A stretch of 8,091 nucleotides of DNA from an uncultured Methylophilaceae bacterium (GTDB lineage: Bacteria; Pseudomonadota; Gammaproteobacteria; Burkholderiales; Methylophilaceae): assembly GCA_938084195.1 (NCBI GenBank), contig CALKDJ010000132.1, positions 1 to 8,091 of the forward strand, given 5' to 3'. The position numbers were made by a program, and so were the translations under genes. Under the pieces are notes generated by a model, which saw nothing but the letters and a program-made list of their open reading frames with translations, searched no databases and was not told the DNA's origin. Positions 6,413 to 8,091 of the stretch are shown here, piece by piece. Numbering within the stretch: position 1 is the first letter of the stretch; the number at the start of each line of letters is the position of its first letter.

Positions 6413-7209
6413 GCCTTAAAACGACAAAAGTTTCCCCATTAATTTCTGTAGTAATGTCGAATTATAATTCTGAAGACTTTATCCACGTGGCTATTGAAAG
6501 TGTCCTTAGTCAATCATATAAAAATTTAGAGCTAATAATAGTAGATGATTGCTCGAGTGATGATTCGCGATCTATTATCGCAAAATTTTCGGCTCAGGAT
6601 TCGCGGATCATCCCTGTATATAAAGAGAGTAACGAGGGTGCCGCGATGAGCCGGAATGTTGCTCTTGATTTGGCACAAGGTGATTATATTGCGTTTCTCG
6701 ATTCTGATGACGTTTGGAATGCGGATAAGCTTGAAACGCAGATAAGTTACATGTTGAAGTATGATTGTCGCTTTGTTTTTTCTTATTATGATGTGATTTC
6801 TAGTGCTGGACAGTATTGCTATACCCTTAAGGCACCCAAAACTGTCACCAGAAACAAACTTTTGTTCACGTGCTTTATTGGCTGTTCTTCGGTTGTCATT
6901 GCCAGTTGTTTGTTAGGGAAAACAAGACTAAGGGACATTGTGTGCAGAAACGACTATATGTTTTGGTTAGATATTCTTAAAGATGGAGAGGTAGGATATT
7001 GTTGTCCTGGAGTTTTCTCGTCTTATCGAACAGGTTCCGGCATTTCATCAAATAAGTTACGTAATTTTAAATTTTATTGTTATGTAATCATGAATGCTTC
7101 CTCTTACGGAGCACTCTTGCTTGTTTTCACAACGCCGATTTATTTAGCTGTCAATGTAGTTAAAAAAAGATTTCCGAATTTGTATAACAAAATTATTACT
7201 GCAATATAG
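6409..7209 (+). CDS. GT2 glycosyltransferase, 266 aa
   Basis: GT-A fold family 2 transferase, expected to use a nucleotide-sugar donor to extend the repeat unit. ISVVMSNYNSE (residues 12-22) is the first strand, and LIIVDDCSSDDS (42-53) binds the nucleotide. EGAAMSRN (76-83) replaces the common 'G.A.ARN', and AFLDSDDVW (95-103) carries the metal-binding DSDD (98-101). In the second half, YMFWLDILKDG and SSYRTGSGISSNK match the acceptor region of many O-antigen GT2 enzymes, where W-L-x-L-L and YR-x(n)-S-x-NK are usual. The C-terminus is hydrophobic, then basic (NVVKKRF). The last 24 codons have a relative at 2650-2721. It is coupled to the previous gene by ATGA overlap and is the last intact gene of the cluster in this window. 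Confidence 0.92.
   Translation: MSLKTTKVSPLISVVMSNYNSEDFIHVAIESVLSQSYKNLELIIVDDCSSDDSRSIIAKFSAQDSRIIPVYKESNEGAAMSRNVALDLAQGDYIAFLDSDDVWNADKLETQISYMLKYDCRFVFSYYDVISSAGQYCYTLKAPKTVTRNKLLFTCFIGCSSVVIASCLLGKTRLRDIVCRNDYMFWLDILKDGEVGYCCPGVFSSYRTGSGISSNKLRNFKFYCYVIMNASSYGALLLVFTTPIYLAVNVVKKRFPNLYNKIITAI
7138..7209 (+). repeat. direct repeat, copy 2 (GT2 gene 3' end)
   Basis: Intact-gene copy of the repeat whose orphan partner is 2650-2721. The perfect 22-base block lies at 7151-7172, 4488 bases from its partner and in the same orientation. Confidence 0.8.
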
Positions 7210-7299
7210 TTTTTTTGAACACAAAGTTTTGTATTCGTGTGATGGAATATCCTTTCATAATTTAGATTAATGTCTCATATCTAACTAAAAGGTGTCTAA

Positions 7300-7440
7300 A
7301 TGGATCTGATCAACAAACATGCATTGGTTATATGTAGCTCAAATAGCGTTGGGAATGCTCTCGTTAAAAGATTTCGCTCTGAAGGCTGGAGTGTTTCTCA
7401 TTCTACGAGAAAAAAAGACAAAGGGTGCAGATGTCTGTGA
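7300..7440 (+). pseudogene. SDR-like N-terminal fragment, 46 codons
   Basis: ATG 7300 has a good AAAAGG site at 7287-7292 with a seven-base spacer. The frame reads HALVICSSNSVGNALVKRF then RSEGWSVSHSTRK, resembling the first beta-strand, glycine loop, helix and second strand of a short-chain dehydrogenase/reductase. The first glycine of the usual TGxxxGxG loop is missing. The frame ends at TGA 7438-7440, whereas complete SDR proteins have about 250 residues. Just before the end is a run of seven A residues. Loss of one A would switch the reading to KTKGADVCEVGH, which runs to TAA 7451-7453, so a frameshift probably preceded or accompanied the truncation. Nothing further of the gene can be seen because the opposing HAD pseudogene begins here. 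SDR assignment is by pattern only. Confidence 0.5.
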
Positions 7441-7449
7441 GGTAGGCCA

Positions 7450-8091
7450 TTAAAACAGTTCTAATATTTCAATAAACTGATGGATTTCTTGATATATAAT
7501 TACCTTACTTCAATCTTGATCTCGACCATAACCATAGCAAGCTTGAATGAATGGCAGTTGATTAAGGTTGGCTGATAAACCATCATTGACCGTATCCCCA
7601 ACAAAGAAACTTCCTTGAAATGATTTGTTCTGATTGATGATGTCTTGAATCATGGCATCCTTGTTTCTAATCTCAGGTTGACTGTCACTACATTCAATAG
7701 ATGAAAAATACTCATTCTAACCAAAATGATCCATGAGTTTTTGAGTAGGAGCTAATCTTTTGTTGGTCGCTACCGCCATCGGTATATTTTTTGTATAAAG
7801 TTGTTTCAAGGCTTGAATCACATCAGGATAAGGTTGGGTGTGCTGAATGACCTGTTCATCATGCATTTCAATAAATAATTGTACAAATTCATCTAATGAG
7901 CCTTGGTGCTCTGGACCGAGTATTTCTGAAGCGGTATCACGCAGCGGAGGGCCGATTAGTATATTTTTTGCGTAGCTCTCTCTTTCAGGCGCTATCAATT
8001 TTGTGATACTTTGAAAGCACTCATAAATTGCCTTCTCTGAATCGACCAATGTTCCATCGAAATCAAAAATTATGGCTTTGCTCAAAAATTT
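7450..8091 (-). pseudogene. HAD-family (phosphoglycolate phosphatase-like) hydrolase with two internal stops
   Basis: On the minus strand the frame starts near the window edge: IIFDFDGTLVDS carries the HAD nucleophile motif DxDGT. It continues through a small alpha-helical cap region to VATNKRLAPTQKLMDHFG, which includes motif II threonine and the motif III lysine region. TAG at 7719-7717 then interrupts it. The frame resumes with NEYFSSIECSDSQPEIRNKD and FVGDTVNDGLSA, the acidic motif IV (GDTxND). A second stop, TGA at 7512-7510, precedes SKVIIYQEIHQFIEILELF and the final TAA at 7452-7450. Restored length is about 211 residues, normal for phosphoglycolate phosphatase-type HAD proteins. Both stops sit where Trp (TGG) is plausible. 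The first removes motif IV, so the product should be inactive. A TTG at 8085 is a possible start, but the frame is open to the edge, so the true start may lie outside. Confidence 0.9.

Noticed and set aside
7221..7232. ACAAA/TTTGT inverted repeat just after the last GT2 gene as a terminator
   Set aside because: A 5-bp AT-rich stem with a two-base loop and no T tract after it is not credible as a terminator.
7215..7260. Promoter-like boxes before the SDR fragment (TTGAAC at 7215, TGTGAT at 7238, CATAAT at 7255)
   Set aside because: The TGTGAT box matches only four of six consensus bases, and CATAAT has no -35 box at a proper distance. AT-rich DNA gives such matches often.
1..8091. CRISPR arrays, tRNA or rRNA genes, insertion sequences, JUMPStart/ops element, toxin-antitoxin or phage genes
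   Set aside because: I looked for regularly spaced repeats, cloverleaf or rRNA-like segments, transposase motifs with terminal inverted repeats, and the conserved ops sequence, and saw none. The scars have no target-site duplications or IS ends that I can recognise.

Overview
The window is part of a Wzy-dependent surface polysaccharide (O-antigen or capsule) gene cluster from a Gram-negative bacterium. It holds one truncated and five intact-looking glycosyltransferase genes plus a Wzy-type polymerase, all on the plus strand, tightly packed and AT-rich. No gene identifies the species. The AT-rich, gene-remnant-littered polysaccharide locus and the RmlB fragment fit a gammaproteobacterium such as Vibrio, Shewanella or a relative, but that is a low-confidence guess.

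Layout. Bases 1-437 are the 3' end of a probable glycosyltransferase, followed at once by a decayed GT4-like fragment (437-625). Two intact genes follow: a GT4-like enzyme (632-1738) and a GT-A-like enzyme with an EDD motif (1810-2610). Bases 2611-3045 are a patchwork scar. It contains a terminator-like hairpin, the last 24 codons of a GT2 gene resembling the one that ends at 7209, the first 74 codons of rmlB, and the last 29 codons of a gene homologous to 1810-2610, read in another frame. After the scar come wzy (3026-4294), a GT2 enzyme of the WbbL type (4297-5256), a GT4-like enzyme (5300-6412) and a second GT2 enzyme (6409-7209). The right end is decayed: an SDR N-terminal fragment (7300-7440) faces a HAD phosphatase pseudogene (8091-7450, minus strand) that carries two in-frame stops.

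How the genes work together (family knowledge plus inference). The glycosyltransferases would add sugars one after another to undecaprenyl-pyrophosphate-linked sugar on the inner face of the cytoplasmic membrane. A flippase (Wzx, not in this window) would move the repeat unit across the membrane, and Wzy would polymerise units in the periplasm. No intact sugar-nucleotide synthesis gene is present; the only trace is the dead rmlB fragment, so precursors must come from elsewhere.

I found no previously undescribed biochemical system. The most informative part is the recombination record: several gene ends that match intact paralogues in the same window, plus dead genes at the boundary, showing that this cluster was assembled by repeated gene replacement.
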